In this document: in pieces, positions 17,326 through 25,221 of the stretch
Numbering within the stretch: position 1 is the stretch's first letter
Layout of the letters: each line of letters opens with the position of its first letter
The notes under the pieces: generated by a model
Seen by the model: only the letters and a program-made list of their open reading frames with translations
What the model was told of the DNA's origin: nothing
The model's database searches: none
Program-made: the position numbers and the translations under genes
Assembly: GCF_002165305.2 (NCBI RefSeq)
Contig: NZ_CP032280.1
Coordinates: 1 to 64,000 of the forward strand
Length of the DNA stretch: 64,000 bases
Source: Acinetobacter sp. WCHA55
Lineage (GTDB): Bacteria; Pseudomonadota; Gammaproteobacteria; Pseudomonadales; Moraxellaceae
Reading direction: 5' to 3'

Positions 17326-17641
17326 TTCTTTGCTTCACAAAACTTTCTAAAATTTCTGCTATTTTTGGATCAAATGGTGCTTCGGCGCACATACCAAGAT
17401 CATCTATTAATTCGCTCTCAAATGCCTCAGAAACAGCATAAAAGCGCTCACCCGCTTGGGCAGTGCGGAATGTCAAATAACCGTCTTTAAACAGATTTAC
17501 GACCAGCTGATTAAGGGATGGTTTTTCCATTTCAAACAGCTGTAGATCCACCAGCTCATTAATCGACTTTTCGCCGTGTCTTAATAAGCATTGCAACACC
17601 AGCATGCGTTTTTTAAAGCCTGATACAGTTTTCTTTCCCAT
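17309..17641 (-). CDS. Small winged-helix-like protein
   Basis: The ATG at 17641 has a perfect GGAGGT 8 bases upstream, which also overlaps the stop of the preceding nuclease gene. The 110-residue product has a helix-turn-helix-like region at about residues 14-62 ('LLRHGEKSINELVDL..') followed by a hairpin 'DGYLTFRT', the shape of a MarR-type winged helix. It may regulate transcription. Known for shape only. Confidence 0.65.
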   Translation of the reverse strand: MGKKTVSGFKKRMLVLQCLLRHGEKSINELVDLQLFEMEKPSLNQLVVNLFKDGYLTFRTAQAGERFYAVSEAFESELIDDLGMCAEAPFDPKIAEILESFVKQRNEKKS

Positions 17642-17643
17642 GG

Positions 17644-18528
17644 TCACACCTCCGCATCCGATGGGGCCAAGGTGCAAAACTGCTCAACCTTTTCTACTTG
17701 GCTCTTCAAATCGCGCAATATGCTGTTCATAGCCGATTGGCATGCTCCGACATGGGCATCTTTGGAAAGTAGCTCTTTTTGCCGTTTAAAGGCTCTCTGC
17801 ACCTCCCAGATGTGCGACTGAGGGGAAATGCCCAGCAAGTCGCATAACTCATGATGAAGTGTTTCATAAGCTTGTTTATCTGATTCTAGTGATTGACGCT
17901 CACGCTCCGCGCTCTCAATGAAATTAAGATCACCTAAGCGTTTCCGTAATTCCTCAGTTTTATAATCAAGACGGCTTTGGGCATTATCACGGCGCTGTAA
18001 AGCTTGGCCCAGCTCTTCACCATATTTCGCTGAAATTACTTTTCGGGCGCGATGTTCAAATGCTTGCTCAAAGCGACGGCTATGTACCGTTCGCCCTACA
18101 CCATCAATCAGCATTTTTATCCAAAACTCTTTAGGCAAATCATTCGCTATTGGGGTCAACGTTGGGCCTTTGACCATGCGCCAACATGATTCACTGCGGA
18201 CAATAAGCCCACACCCTTTAGGTACGTCATCTTTATCAATCAAGCCCTTTGGCACGGCGAAAATCACGCCTGACGCATATTTAAGATAGCTTTGCCATTT
18301 GCCCTTGGTAATGTCCTGTCGGAAGTCTGAAACAGATACTTTGCACTCATAAGCAATCGGTAAAAACTTAGAATATGATTTAGGTGCGGTGAATACGTCT
18401 GGCCGTGGCGAACCAGACGGCCCCAACTGCATATCTGTCCAAATCATACGATCCGTGTTATTACCCAGATGCTTTGCAAGGTCTTCAGCAAGCTCGTCAT
18501 GTTTCCATTTTTTAGATTGTTCTTTCAC
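17644..18528 (-). CDS. MmcB-like PD-(D/E)XK nuclease with coiled coil
   Basis: Residues 40-95 carry 'SGSPRPDVFTAP' and 'IAYECKVSVSDFRQD', giving the D...ExK pattern of restriction-like nucleases, then 'YASGVIFAVPKGLI', as in MmcB-type DNA repair proteins. Residues 160-260 are a long charged coiled coil. Total length is 294. It probably acts on DNA ends or branched DNA. Substrate and partner are unknown. The gene lies inside the accessory operon with short overlaps to its neighbours. Confidence 0.75.
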   Translation of the reverse strand: MKEQSKKWKHDELAEDLAKHLGNNTDRMIWTDMQLGPSGSPRPDVFTAPKSYSKFLPIAYECKVSVSDFRQDITKGKWQSYLKYASGVIFAVPKGLIDKDDVPKGCGLIVRSESCWRMVKGPTLTPIANDLPKEFWIKMLIDGVGRTVHSRRFEQAFEHRARKVISAKYGEELGQALQRRDNAQSRLDYKTEELRKRLGDLNFIESAERERQSLESDKQAYETLHHELCDLLGISPQSHIWEVQRAFKRQKELLSKDAHVGACQSAMNSILRDLKSQVEKVEQFCTLAPSDAEV

Positions 18529-18757
18529 TTGTCGCCTCTTTGTCTTGGGCCTCTAAATCAATCAAGCCAAAATTAAATTGCTGGGCCAACTCGGTACACA
18601 AACCCAAAGCAATGTTTAGCTCTATGTTGATTTCTAGTTCATCAATTTTGACTAAGACATAATCTCTGCCAGCAAGAATCTTTGCCGAAACTTCGGTATG
18701 CCCAAAGCTTGTACCATCAATGGTTATGTGTGTTATTTCTGTGGTGATGTCTGCCAT
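18512..18757 (-). CDS. Small unknown protein
   Basis: The ATG at 18757 follows the stop of the upstream gene directly and has GGGG upstream. It yields about 81 residues. The sequence is beta-rich then helical, with no recognised motif, and overlaps the nuclease gene by 17 bases. Confidence 0.6.
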   Translation of the reverse strand: MADITTEITHITIDGTSFGHTEVSAKILAGRDYVLVKIDELEINIELNIALGLCTELAQQFNFGLIDLEAQDKEATSERTI

Positions 18758-18758
18758 A

Positions 18759-19199
18759 CTAAACCCCAGATAAACAAAAGCTGATTTCACAGCCGACAAT
18801 AAAGTTGTCATTACCTGTAAAAGCAATTTCACCAAAAATATACATAAATTCATGCATCTGAAGCTTGGCATAACCTTCTGAATCTAGCTCTAAGGCTGTA
18901 TTAACCTTCATGCTTCTCATATGACTGGTAAATTCGCGCATCTTCCTCTTGTAGTGCTCTGAACCGTATTGAGTGGGCCTGAACCGCACATAATTATTAA
19001 GGCTGAATTTCACCATGTTTTTAGCATCATGGTCGGCTATCGCCTTGCGTAGATCATCTATTAGAAAGCTTGATTGCCCTGTCATATTAGGGAAAGACAA
19101 AATATCGCCGTGGTATTCATCTCTTGTAATCCAATACTTTGCCCACTCTGGCGCACCGTTCACAATTTCACGCATTTTCGCTATTGATATATCAGTCAT
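18759..19199 (-). CDS. Unknown soluble protein
   Basis: About 146 residues from the ATG at 19199, which overlaps the previous stop. It contains Tyr/Trp-rich stretches ('WAKYWITRDEYHGD') and a basic middle. No family is recognised. It is part of the accessory operon. Confidence 0.6.
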   Translation of the reverse strand: MTDISIAKMREIVNGAPEWAKYWITRDEYHGDILSFPNMTGQSSFLIDDLRKAIADHDAKNMVKFSLNNYVRFRPTQYGSEHYKRKMREFTSHMRSMKVNTALELDSEGYAKLQMHEFMYIFGEIAFTGNDNFIVGCEISFCLSGV

Positions 19200-19573
19200 A
19201 AGCACGCCTCCACATCCGCCACGGCTTCAACAATGGCTCTAGGCGGTTTACGGCCATAGCGTTTTAAGGTGCTCTTTGCAGGGGTAAGTCCACCCAATCG
19301 AGCAACCACTTCATGCGACTCAAGCAAACCTTTAACGTCGGTGAGTGAGATACGTTTCTTGTGGCGTAAAAATGGCACCCATGTATTACCTTTCCATAGG
19401 TCAAAGCTATTTTTAGACTCTTCTGGGACGTTCTTCAGGTAATCCGCTGTACAGAACTCAGCATCATATAAAAAGTCTGTAGCGCCCTCTGGTGCGCGTG
19501 TAATAACCTTCTCCACGGCGTTAGCGCCGTGGGTTTTAAAGAATAAAATCGCTTGTTCTTGGCGTTCGATCAT
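19196..19573 (-). CDS. Unknown protein with basic C-terminus
   Basis: The 125-residue protein overlaps both neighbours by 4 bases. Residues 75-115 include 'SLTDVKGLLESHEVVARLGG' and 'LKRYGRKPPRAIVEAV', a possible DNA-binding helix pair. An inverted pair of CACGGCG heptamers (19514 and 19525) forms a hairpin within the coding sequence. Confidence 0.6.
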   Translation of the reverse strand: MIERQEQAILFFKTHGANAVEKVITRAPEGATDFLYDAEFCTADYLKNVPEESKNSFDLWKGNTWVPFLRHKKRISLTDVKGLLESHEVVARLGGLTPAKSTLKRYGRKPPRAIVEAVADVEACL

Positions 19574-19833
19574 ATCTTGTCACTCACATAGGCCAAAACA
19601 GCCCCTAAAATTGCAAATAAGAACATCCAAGGTTTATAGGCATCTTGTAATGCCTCATTTTCGCTTTCCATTTGTTTAAATATGGCATAAGCATCACTAG
19701 CCTCTGGACTATAAAAGTCATCGCTGGCGTGGCAATAACCCAACAAAACAATGTCACTTGCCTCTGGGTTACGTTCACGCTCTGCTTTGTAGTGAATAGA
19801 CTGACGGTAAAGACTCATAAAGCGCTCATTCAT
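19570..19833 (-). CDS. Small protein with C-terminal membrane anchor
   Basis: The 87-residue protein has a charged N-terminal two-thirds and a hydrophobic segment at about residues 67-83, so it is probably tail-anchored in the inner membrane. It overlaps its neighbours by 4 bases on each side. Function unknown. Confidence 0.6.
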   Translation of the reverse strand: MNERFMSLYRQSIHYKAERERNPEASDIVLLGYCHASDDFYSPEASDAYAIFKQMESENEALQDAYKPWMFLFAILGAVLAYVSDKI

Positions 19834-20057
19834 AGCGAACCCACCTTAGAAAAACACCCACTAACCGCCGTATATTCATGCCCTGTTTCATCCTTGACTT
19901 GAACCATTTCAAGGCTAGACCGAACCCCAATTTTTGCACGCTTAACAGTAAGTCGGCCGACTGGTTTACGTGTCATAGCTTTAAAACAATCTGGACTCAT
20001 AACAACAGCATCACCAGCTTTAAAATGGCAGTCATTTTTTATTGATTTAGCGCTCAT
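19830..20057 (-). CDS. Small SH3/KOW-like protein
   Basis: The 75-residue sequence 'HFKAGDAVVMSPDCFKAM' followed by beta strands and 'GHEYTAVSGCFSKVG' is like the small beta barrels encoded near phage accessory genes. It overlaps both neighbours by 4 bases. Role unknown. Confidence 0.6.
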   Translation of the reverse strand: MSAKSIKNDCHFKAGDAVVMSPDCFKAMTRKPVGRLTVKRAKIGVRSSLEMVQVKDETGHEYTAVSGCFSKVGSL

Positions 20058-20758
20058 TTTCGACCACCCACTTTAGCCACCTTGAAATCAATCACCCATA
20101 CCCATGGGTTTTTATCCCAAGCACTGTCGCCGTGAATCTTTTCCCATGCATGACGGAAATTAGTTTGAGCACCAATTGCGAAACCCATTTCAACTGCAGT
20201 CGGGTGAGTCGAATAATCACATCCCTCAGCCTTAGCATCTTCTTTAGAAATGCTCTGTAATCGCTCTACGCGGATGCTAGTGATTTCAAGCAAAATACGG
20301 CTTGCCCAGCGTGGCATTCTGTAGTTTGGAGTCCATAAGCTCAGTTCTGGTTGATTGGCCTCTGCCTTATAAAAAACGTGCTTATTCGTTTTCAAGGCTT
20401 TAGGCAACTCCGATACCTTTGAGCCACATCCGTCCCAGCTGTAGTAGGTGTGCAAGCTATCTTCATCATTCCAATGGTCTGAATCAGCCGATGGATCTGG
20501 CATAAATGCTTCACGCACCCAAAGACAGTCGCCAACCACACCAAAGGGGCACTTTATTGTGAATGGGAAAGTTGTAATGTACTGTTCAATGACTTGCTCA
20601 CTCTTGGCCGTGCCCTTCCAGTAGCCATGTTCACCGTTAGGAACAAACCCAGTAACGACTGGATGGGTATTATCCAGAACACGGCGCGTCTGGGTCTTAC
20701 GGCCTTCTAAAATAGCTTTAACCATTTCAGTATTAAATAAAATCGGACGTTCTTTCAT
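20054..20758 (-). CDS. ASCH-domain protein
   Basis: The 234-residue protein begins 'MKERPILFNTEMVKAILEG' then 'RKTQTRR', the hallmark of phage ASCH proteins. It has 'PFGVVGDCLWVREAF' at about 96-110 and 'PRWASRILLEI' later, both typical. ASCH domains bind RNA or modified nucleosides, and some have amidohydrolase activity. Its true substrate in phages is mostly unknown. It is in the middle of the accessory operon with 4-base overlaps. Confidence 0.85.
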   Translation of the reverse strand: MKERPILFNTEMVKAILEGRKTQTRRVLDNTHPVVTGFVPNGEHGYWKGTAKSEQVIEQYITTFPFTIKCPFGVVGDCLWVREAFMPDPSADSDHWNDEDSLHTYYSWDGCGSKVSELPKALKTNKHVFYKAEANQPELSLWTPNYRMPRWASRILLEITSIRVERLQSISKEDAKAEGCDYSTHPTAVEMGFAIGAQTNFRHAWEKIHGDSAWDKNPWVWVIDFKVAKVGGRK

Positions 20759-21099
20759 GAAACCTCCGCCAAAGACTGTTCATCTTTCGTTAGACGGCGG
20801 TTAGCGTGGCGCTCTGCTGTTGTTGCCAAGCGAATAAAATGTGCTTGCACCAATTCACCGCCAATCAGCCAGTAATATTCGCTAGGTTGAAAATCCCCAA
20901 TCGTTAATAGGGAGTCATCTGAATTATCATTTTTTAAAACGACAATATCGCCATTGCAAAATTCAGGCTCATAGACAGTACGTGTACCCATAGATTGATC
21001 ATCGTCTTGATGACAATTGACCTTCACCAAACAGTGATTGCACTGTTCATCTTTATATTCAGGGCACTTACTTGCGCACGGATGTTTTAATTCATTCAT
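20755..21099 (-). CDS. Cys-rich N-terminus protein
   Basis: The 114-residue protein has five Cys in the first 30 positions (C8, C12, C20, C23, C29), which could bind zinc, followed by a beta-rich domain with 'FCNGDIVVLKND'. It overlaps its neighbours by 4 bases. No family is recognised. Confidence 0.6.
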   Translation of the reverse strand: MNELKHPCASKCPEYKDEQCNHCLVKVNCHQDDDQSMGTRTVYEPEFCNGDIVVLKNDNSDDSLLTIGDFQPSEYYWLIGGELVQAHFIRLATTAERHANRRLTKDEQSLAEVS

Positions 21100-21356
21100 T
21101 GATTTGCCTCTTGAGCATTATTTTCGTTGTAAATCCACATGGTTCGCATGCCTGTTGGTTTAAAAGACATTACCCCTGTGCCTTTGGTGCGGATAATCAC
21201 GCCCAAGTCATAAGCACACTGTTTTTCTGTAATTGCATGGCCTTTTCTCTTCATACGGACAGTTAGACTCGCCGTGTTTGGTCGTCTCTTTTCCGCCTTG
21301 GCATCTTTTACGCATTGCAAAACTTGTTGTTGTCTTTCTGATAGTTTTAGACTCAT
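21096..21356 (-). CDS. Small helix-turn-helix-like protein
   Basis: The 86-residue protein begins 'LSERQQQVLQCVKDAKAEKR' then 'PNTASLTVRM', which suggests a winged-helix DNA-binding fold. It may regulate the operon. It overlaps both neighbours by 4 bases. Confidence 0.6.
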   Translation of the reverse strand: MSLKLSERQQQVLQCVKDAKAEKRRPNTASLTVRMKRKGHAITEKQCAYDLGVIIRTKGTGVMSFKPTGMRTMWIYNENNAQEANQ

Positions 21357-22099
21357 TGGTTATTCCCCAGTACCCGCTTTGCTTCACTGACAATCGAATC
21401 ATCTAGGTTTACGGGAGTAGTGGCTATTTGGGTGATTTCACCCAGTCTTTTCGCATCTGCAATCTGTTTCATTGCCAATGCACGCTCTACACCATGAACC
21501 ATTGAGCTAAGCTTCTGATCATCTGAAAAAGCTTCATATGCTTTAAAGTGGGGAACCGAACGGTCTAACCAATGCTTGTCAATCACCCAAGGTAGGACAT
21601 ATAAAATGTCTTTCTTATCCATCCCGTACATACGGGCATTACCAAAGCAATCGAATGAAATGGATTCATGTAAATTACGGTTAATTGCAATAAAGTTAAT
21701 TGAGCCTTTATTGAGTATTTCGGCTAATTGCGCCGTGTCTGGGTATCCCTGCTTCACCAATTCGACCAACTCGAAGTATTTCTCTTCAGCACGGCGTATA
21801 TCTGGAATATTTTCACAAACAATCGTCACGTGACGGCCATGTATGCGGTATTCAATTGCACTGGTGAGCATACGGCTGGCTTTAACCTCTTGGTCGGCGC
21901 GTATAAGAGCTGAATTATTTTGTATCTGTTGAACGGCCTGAATGGTCTTAAAAACTGTTATGAACGTTTGATCAATCCCATCTGTACGGCCAGCCTGAAG
22001 ACGGTCATATACATCCGACCAATAAGACGGATGTGCAATAAAAATGGTTTCCATATCAACCATAGAATTTATGGTCTGAATAAATAGTTTTTTTGACAT
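21353..22099 (-). CDS. First gene of the accessory operon, unknown
   Basis: The 248-residue soluble, mostly helical protein has no recognised motif. It is the promoter-proximal gene of the tight operon that runs to 16196. A repressor-type operator lies 56 bases upstream (22155-22171), so the operon is probably silent in the lysogen. Confidence 0.65.
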   Translation of the reverse strand: MSKKLFIQTINSMVDMETIFIAHPSYWSDVYDRLQAGRTDGIDQTFITVFKTIQAVQQIQNNSALIRADQEVKASRMLTSAIEYRIHGRHVTIVCENIPDIRRAEEKYFELVELVKQGYPDTAQLAEILNKGSINFIAINRNLHESISFDCFGNARMYGMDKKDILYVLPWVIDKHWLDRSVPHFKAYEAFSDDQKLSSMVHGVERALAMKQIADAKRLGEITQIATTPVNLDDSIVSEAKRVLGNNQ

Positions 22100-22154
22100 T
22101 TGCTTTATCCCAATGTGATTGTTAATTCACCAAAGGAATAATACACGCTTAAAA

Positions 22155-22171
22155 CTATTCTTAAAAGAATA
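22155..22171. promoter_or_regulatory. CI-type operator (TATTCTT..AAGAATA)
   Basis: Two 7-base arms, TATTCTT and AAGAATA, flank a 2-base centre. It is the same family as the site in the repressor/Cro intergenic region. It lies in the 200-base gap before the accessory operon. Confidence 0.7.
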
Positions 22172-22291
22172 ATTTTAGAAATAAACACGGCGTTTTAACG
22201 GCTTGTGAGTAGAATTAATTATTTTATTTATTCTTAAAGTGGTCATTTATGCGCACAGATTACCCCTGTACGCATAAATAAAAGGATTAGA

Positions 22292-22298
22292 TATTCCT
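22292..22298 (-). promoter_or_regulatory. AGGAATA motif after stop codon
   Basis: The minus strand reads TTAACAGGAATATCTAATCC immediately after the stop of the 22300-22980 gene. Confidence 0.4.
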
Positions 22299-22299
22299 G

Positions 22300-22980
22300 T
22301 TAAGGCTTATAGAAACTATTATCAGCAGTCGTTTTACGTTTTTTAGGCTGTTCAAGGTGCGAATACTGGGTTAGCGGGGTATTAAATACGGCATGAGCCA
22401 CACAATCCGCCACATCCTCAAACTGGCCCACTTGGTCGGGATCATTACTCCCCGTGCATTTATATCGATGGTCTTCCGCTTTAGGACAGCGCTTGTTTCC
22501 ACACGTAGAGCATAGAATCATTATTCTCGGTCTGTCGCCAGCATCCTTAAAACACTGTAAACAATCGTGACCTTTTAACTCTCCACCCATTATATTTAAG
22601 CGGTAAACTTCTTCACCAATCGCTTCATGCTTCTTTCCGATCCCAAGTAAATCATCTTTGGTTTTGGGATCTAACCACTTCAACTTATCCAATGTAGACG
22701 GCGCAATAGCATGAGCCTGATCGACAGAATCCCTATACTTTTCATTCTGACGTTGCTCATGCTCTAAAATCGCCTCTGGGACACCTTTATCGCCCTCATA
22801 CTCAATATAGCGGGAACAACTAAAAGCCACGCCTTGGGCCTTAAAACTACCGTGTGCAAGACAATCTCGAATGATTTTACCTTGGCACCAGTAATACCCA
22901 GCTAGAAAAACCGTTCCCAGCGCCATAGCCAGCACAACAGCACCCAAAATCAAGAAAGCCAAAACATCAGAATTATGCAT
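22300..22980 (-). CDS. Membrane-anchored zinc-ribbon protein
   Basis: The 226-residue protein has an N-terminal membrane segment (about 7-32). The C-terminal part has 'CLQC' (about 140-143), 'CSTCGNKRCP' (about 157-166) and 'YKC', a zinc-ribbon-like cluster. The middle is charged. It could sense or bind a partner at the inner membrane. No family is recognised. Confidence 0.65.
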   Translation of the reverse strand: MHNSDVLAFLILGAVVLAMALGTVFLAGYYWCQGKIIRDCLAHGSFKAQGVAFSCSRYIEYEGDKGVPEAILEHEQRQNEKYRDSVDQAHAIAPSTLDKLKWLDPKTKDDLLGIGKKHEAIGEEVYRLNIMGGELKGHDCLQCFKDAGDRPRIMILCSTCGNKRCPKAEDHRYKCTGSNDPDQVGQFEDVADCVAHAVFNTPLTQYSHLEQPKKRKTTADNSFYKP

Positions 22981-23040
22981 AGGATTATCCCTGTTAGATT
23001 TGATCTAATCCTAGACAAACCCACACGGCGCACTTTTCAA

Positions 23041-23047
23041 TATTCCT
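23041..23047 (-). promoter_or_regulatory. AGGAATA intergenic motif
   Basis: The minus strand reads TTTAGGAATATTGAAAAGTG followed by CGCCGTG. It lies 60 bases before the 22980 start and right after a terminator. Confidence 0.45.
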
Positions 23048-23056
23048 AAAAGAATA

Positions 23057-23082
23057 AAGGCCCGATCAATGATCAAGCCTTT
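23057..23082 (-). terminator. Intrinsic terminator
   Basis: The stem AAGGCTTGATC pairs with GATCGGGCCTT, followed by a T-rich stretch on the minus strand. It closes the 23100-25162 operon. Confidence 0.6.
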
Positions 23083-23099
23083 TCATTCTGAAAACAGTC

Positions 23100-23468
23100 T
23101 CAGCAATTGCCGATCTGTCGTGCTACATTATTTTTTAAATCCCAACCTTCCCAGTTAAGCGCCTTATACGTTCTGTCCTGTGGAGTATTATCAATAGGCA
23201 TTCCCTTAGCGACCATTTCCGCCTCATGCTTACGAATCTGGACGGCACGTTCTATATAACGAAAAAGCGGTCGGTAGGTCGTCATGGTCATATTTCTTGG
23301 GAACTTTGCCTTTAGTCGCTCTTCTTTGTCGCTCAAGTCCCCCTCTCCCGCCGTGGATATAGCCTCAGCAACATATTTGACGTTGTTAATTACAAAATCG
23401 ACCTCTGGATCTGCCTCAGTCGCTTCTTTTAAAGAGAAAATTAAAAATGTATCTGCTTCTAAAGACAT
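23100..23468 (-). CDS. Unknown soluble protein
   Basis: The ATG at 23468 is chosen because GGAGGT lies 6 bases before it. The product has 122 residues, an acidic N-terminus and a basic middle, and ends with Cys. No motif is recognised. It is the last gene of the small-gene operon and is followed by a terminator. Confidence 0.65.
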   Translation of the reverse strand: MSLEADTFLIFSLKEATEADPEVDFVINNVKYVAEAISTAGEGDLSDKEERLKAKFPRNMTMTTYRPLFRYIERAVQIRKHEAEMVAKGMPIDNTPQDRTYKALNWEGWDLKNNVARQIGNC

Positions 23469-23480
23469 GATTACCTCCAT

Positions 23481-23621
23481 TTATTGACCTGAATAGATAC
23501 CATCTTGGGATGGCTTAAACTCTTTTTCGGCCAAGCCATCTACTCCACAATCAATCCTTAATAAGATGAGTAGAAAGAATGTGAATATTGCACCTTTTAA
23601 GAAAACATCAATTATATCCAT
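23481..23621 (-). CDS. Small membrane peptide (46 residues)
   Basis: A short frame from the ATG at 23621 to the stop at 23481 encodes a peptide with one hydrophobic segment ('GAIFTFFLLILLRI' at about 10-23) and a charged tail. GAGAGC lies upstream. It fills the otherwise empty 150 bases between two genes. Confidence 0.5.
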   Translation of the reverse strand: MDIIDVFLKGAIFTFFLLILLRIDCGVDGLAEKEFKPSQDGIYSGQ

Positions 23622-23627
23622 GCTTTA

Positions 23628-24116
23628 TTAAGCTCTCTTTTGTGGTGAATCAATATCACGGATCATGTTTAAAACAATCTCATACGCTTCATGGCTACCA
23701 GCCCAGTAACCGTTAGGGTCGCCCTCTGCATCACGGCGTAGACTCACACGCGCAAATTGCGCATCGATACGACCTTTAAGCTCAACCAGTGGCCCACCAT
23801 TGCACTGCAGTTCATCCAGCGGGTGATTAGATAGCTCAGCCTCCAAATCATCCAACTCACACAACATAAAAGAAACGCCGTGTAGATCCTTTTCCAAGTC
23901 TCCTACACTGATTTGCTGAGCCTTTTCCCAACCCTTGCCGTTACGGTAATCAGCGTATAAAACACCCTGTACATTTTTATAAAAAATCGAAGCGCATTTG
24001 TTTTTGCTGATCGCCATATAGCGTGAATCGCTCGGACGTTTCTTGAACATCCTGTTTAGAGCGTTTGCGCCGTGTAGGTTGATTGCTGTCTTTGCTGTTT
24101 GCTTTGATGTATTCAT
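23628..24116 (-). CDS. Unknown soluble protein
   Basis: About 162 residues from the ATG at 24116. The N-terminus is basic ('RMFKKRPSDSRYM') and the C-terminal half is acidic with 'GDPNGYWAGSHEAYEIV'. The 24134 ATG gives a slightly longer version. No family is recognised. Confidence 0.6.
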   Translation of the reverse strand: MNTSKQTAKTAINLHGANALNRMFKKRPSDSRYMAISKNKCASIFYKNVQGVLYADYRNGKGWEKAQQISVGDLEKDLHGVSFMLCELDDLEAELSNHPLDELQCNGGPLVELKGRIDAQFARVSLRRDAEGDPNGYWAGSHEAYEIVLNMIRDIDSPQKRA

Positions 24117-24186
24117 CTTTGTTTCTTCTATCACCCGTTTGCAGATACACCCAGTCGTCCGTAAAGTTGTCTAGGTGATGTTGCAT
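23977..24186 (-). CDS. Possible overlapping small basic protein
   Basis: A 69-residue frame begins at an ATG overlapping the stop of the preceding gene, as is usual here, but runs 140 bases into the next gene in another frame. It is Lys/Arg/Gln-rich with 'RRKRSKQDVQETSERF'. It may be real and translationally coupled, or chance. Confidence 0.35.
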   Translation of the reverse strand: MQHHLDNFTDDWVYLQTGDRRNKDEYIKANSKDSNQPTRRKRSKQDVQETSERFTLYGDQQKQMRFDFL

Positions 24187-24512
24187 TAGCTTGGCCGACC
24201 TGCTTGGTTTAAAAATTCGTACTCACTTAACTGTGTCTCAGATGCATTCTGTTGCTCCGATACTCTCTGAATATCTTCAAGCAACGTTTGTGCAATGCCC
24301 TTAAACTCGCCAACAGCACCCACACCAATCACAGCAACACGGCCCAATAAAATCTTGTACATAAGATCGACATAAAGTTGATCTGAAGACTCTTGGCCCG
24401 CAACTTCTGTTCTACGGTTCAATATCGGCTGAATAAATCCATCCGCGATTTGTTCGGCTATCTCTGTCGGCTCGGCATGTATATTTAGATTACAGTTCAC
24501 ATCAGTTTTCAC
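24186..24512 (-). CDS. Unknown small protein
   Basis: The 108-residue protein has a hydrophobic middle ('VAVIGVGAVGEF' at about 59-70) between acidic helices. The start overlaps the upstream gene by 11 bases. No family is recognised. Confidence 0.6.
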   Translation of the reverse strand: MKTDVNCNLNIHAEPTEIAEQIADGFIQPILNRRTEVAGQESSDQLYVDLMYKILLGRVAVIGVGAVGEFKGIAQTLLEDIQRVSEQQNASETQLSEYEFLNQAGRPS

Positions 24513-24918
24513 TTTTTAAACCCGCCTCATGTATTTCACGGGCCGTTCTGCCCGATAGAATAAAGATACGGCATGTAATCTCACGCTCTATATCAATATT
24601 CCTGTCCTTTGCATCCCACTGGTGAAGCCAGATACGGTTAATAAAATCACTTTGCAGTGCTTTGACATACTCAAAGAAGATGTAAGCACGGCGCGAATCT
24701 CCGTAATGAAAATTGCGCCAGATGCCATATGCATGCTTAATACTCGAATTGTCTTGAGCTTGGGCCAAGATCCCAAACAAGCAGAAGGCAAACCCCACAA
24801 AATCATCCTGAAATTTGCCGTCTACGTGCTCTAAATGGGTGTAACGCGGGTCATGTGCCTGATACTTAGTACATAGCTCTATAAAGCTATTTAGACGTTC
24901 TATTTCGCTTAACGACAT
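24502..24918 (-). CDS. Unknown helical protein
   Basis: About 138 residues from the ATG at 24918. It is Trp/Tyr/Phe-rich and mostly helical, with no recognised motif. It overlaps the zinc-ribbon gene by 32 bases. An AGGAATA copy at 24597 lies within it and is probably chance. Confidence 0.6.
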   Translation of the reverse strand: MSLSEIERLNSFIELCTKYQAHDPRYTHLEHVDGKFQDDFVGFAFCLFGILAQAQDNSSIKHAYGIWRNFHYGDSRRAYIFFEYVKALQSDFINRIWLHQWDAKDRNIDIEREITCRIFILSGRTAREIHEAGLKSEN

Positions 24919-25162
24919 GGCCCACCCCAAAAGTACATCTTGTTATCGGTAGATGATTATTTGCACCGTCCCGAAACTTATGTCCCAGCTGTACACAATC
25001 TTTTAACTTCTGGTATGACATGAATACATCACCATTCATCACACCATATTCAAAATCACGGCGCTTACATGAAGCGCAAACACCATGATCGGTCTTAGCG
25101 GTTACTTGTTTGCATAGGGTGCAACGTAAATAACCGCTATAAACAATAATTGGTTTCATCAT
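24887..25162 (-). CDS. Zinc-ribbon small protein
   Basis: The 91-residue protein has 'CTLC' at about 14-17 and 'CASC' at about 29-32, a CxxC-x11-CxxC zinc ribbon. The C-terminus is basic. It begins the 25.2-23.1 kb run of small genes. It could bind nucleic acid or a host protein. Confidence 0.65.
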   Translation of the reverse strand: MMKPIIVYSGYLRCTLCKQVTAKTDHGVCASCKRRDFEYGVMNGDVFMSYQKLKDCVQLGHKFRDGANNHLPITRCTFGVGHVVKRNRTSK

Positions 25163-25221
25163 AATGCCTTTAGCGCATAGATTTTCTATCAGCCATTCTT
25201 TTACGTATAAAAAACGGATAA

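Noticed and set aside
24597..24603. AGGAATA within a gene (also 52409)
   Set aside because: These copies lack the flanking GAAAA part and the stop-codon context, so they are probably chance.
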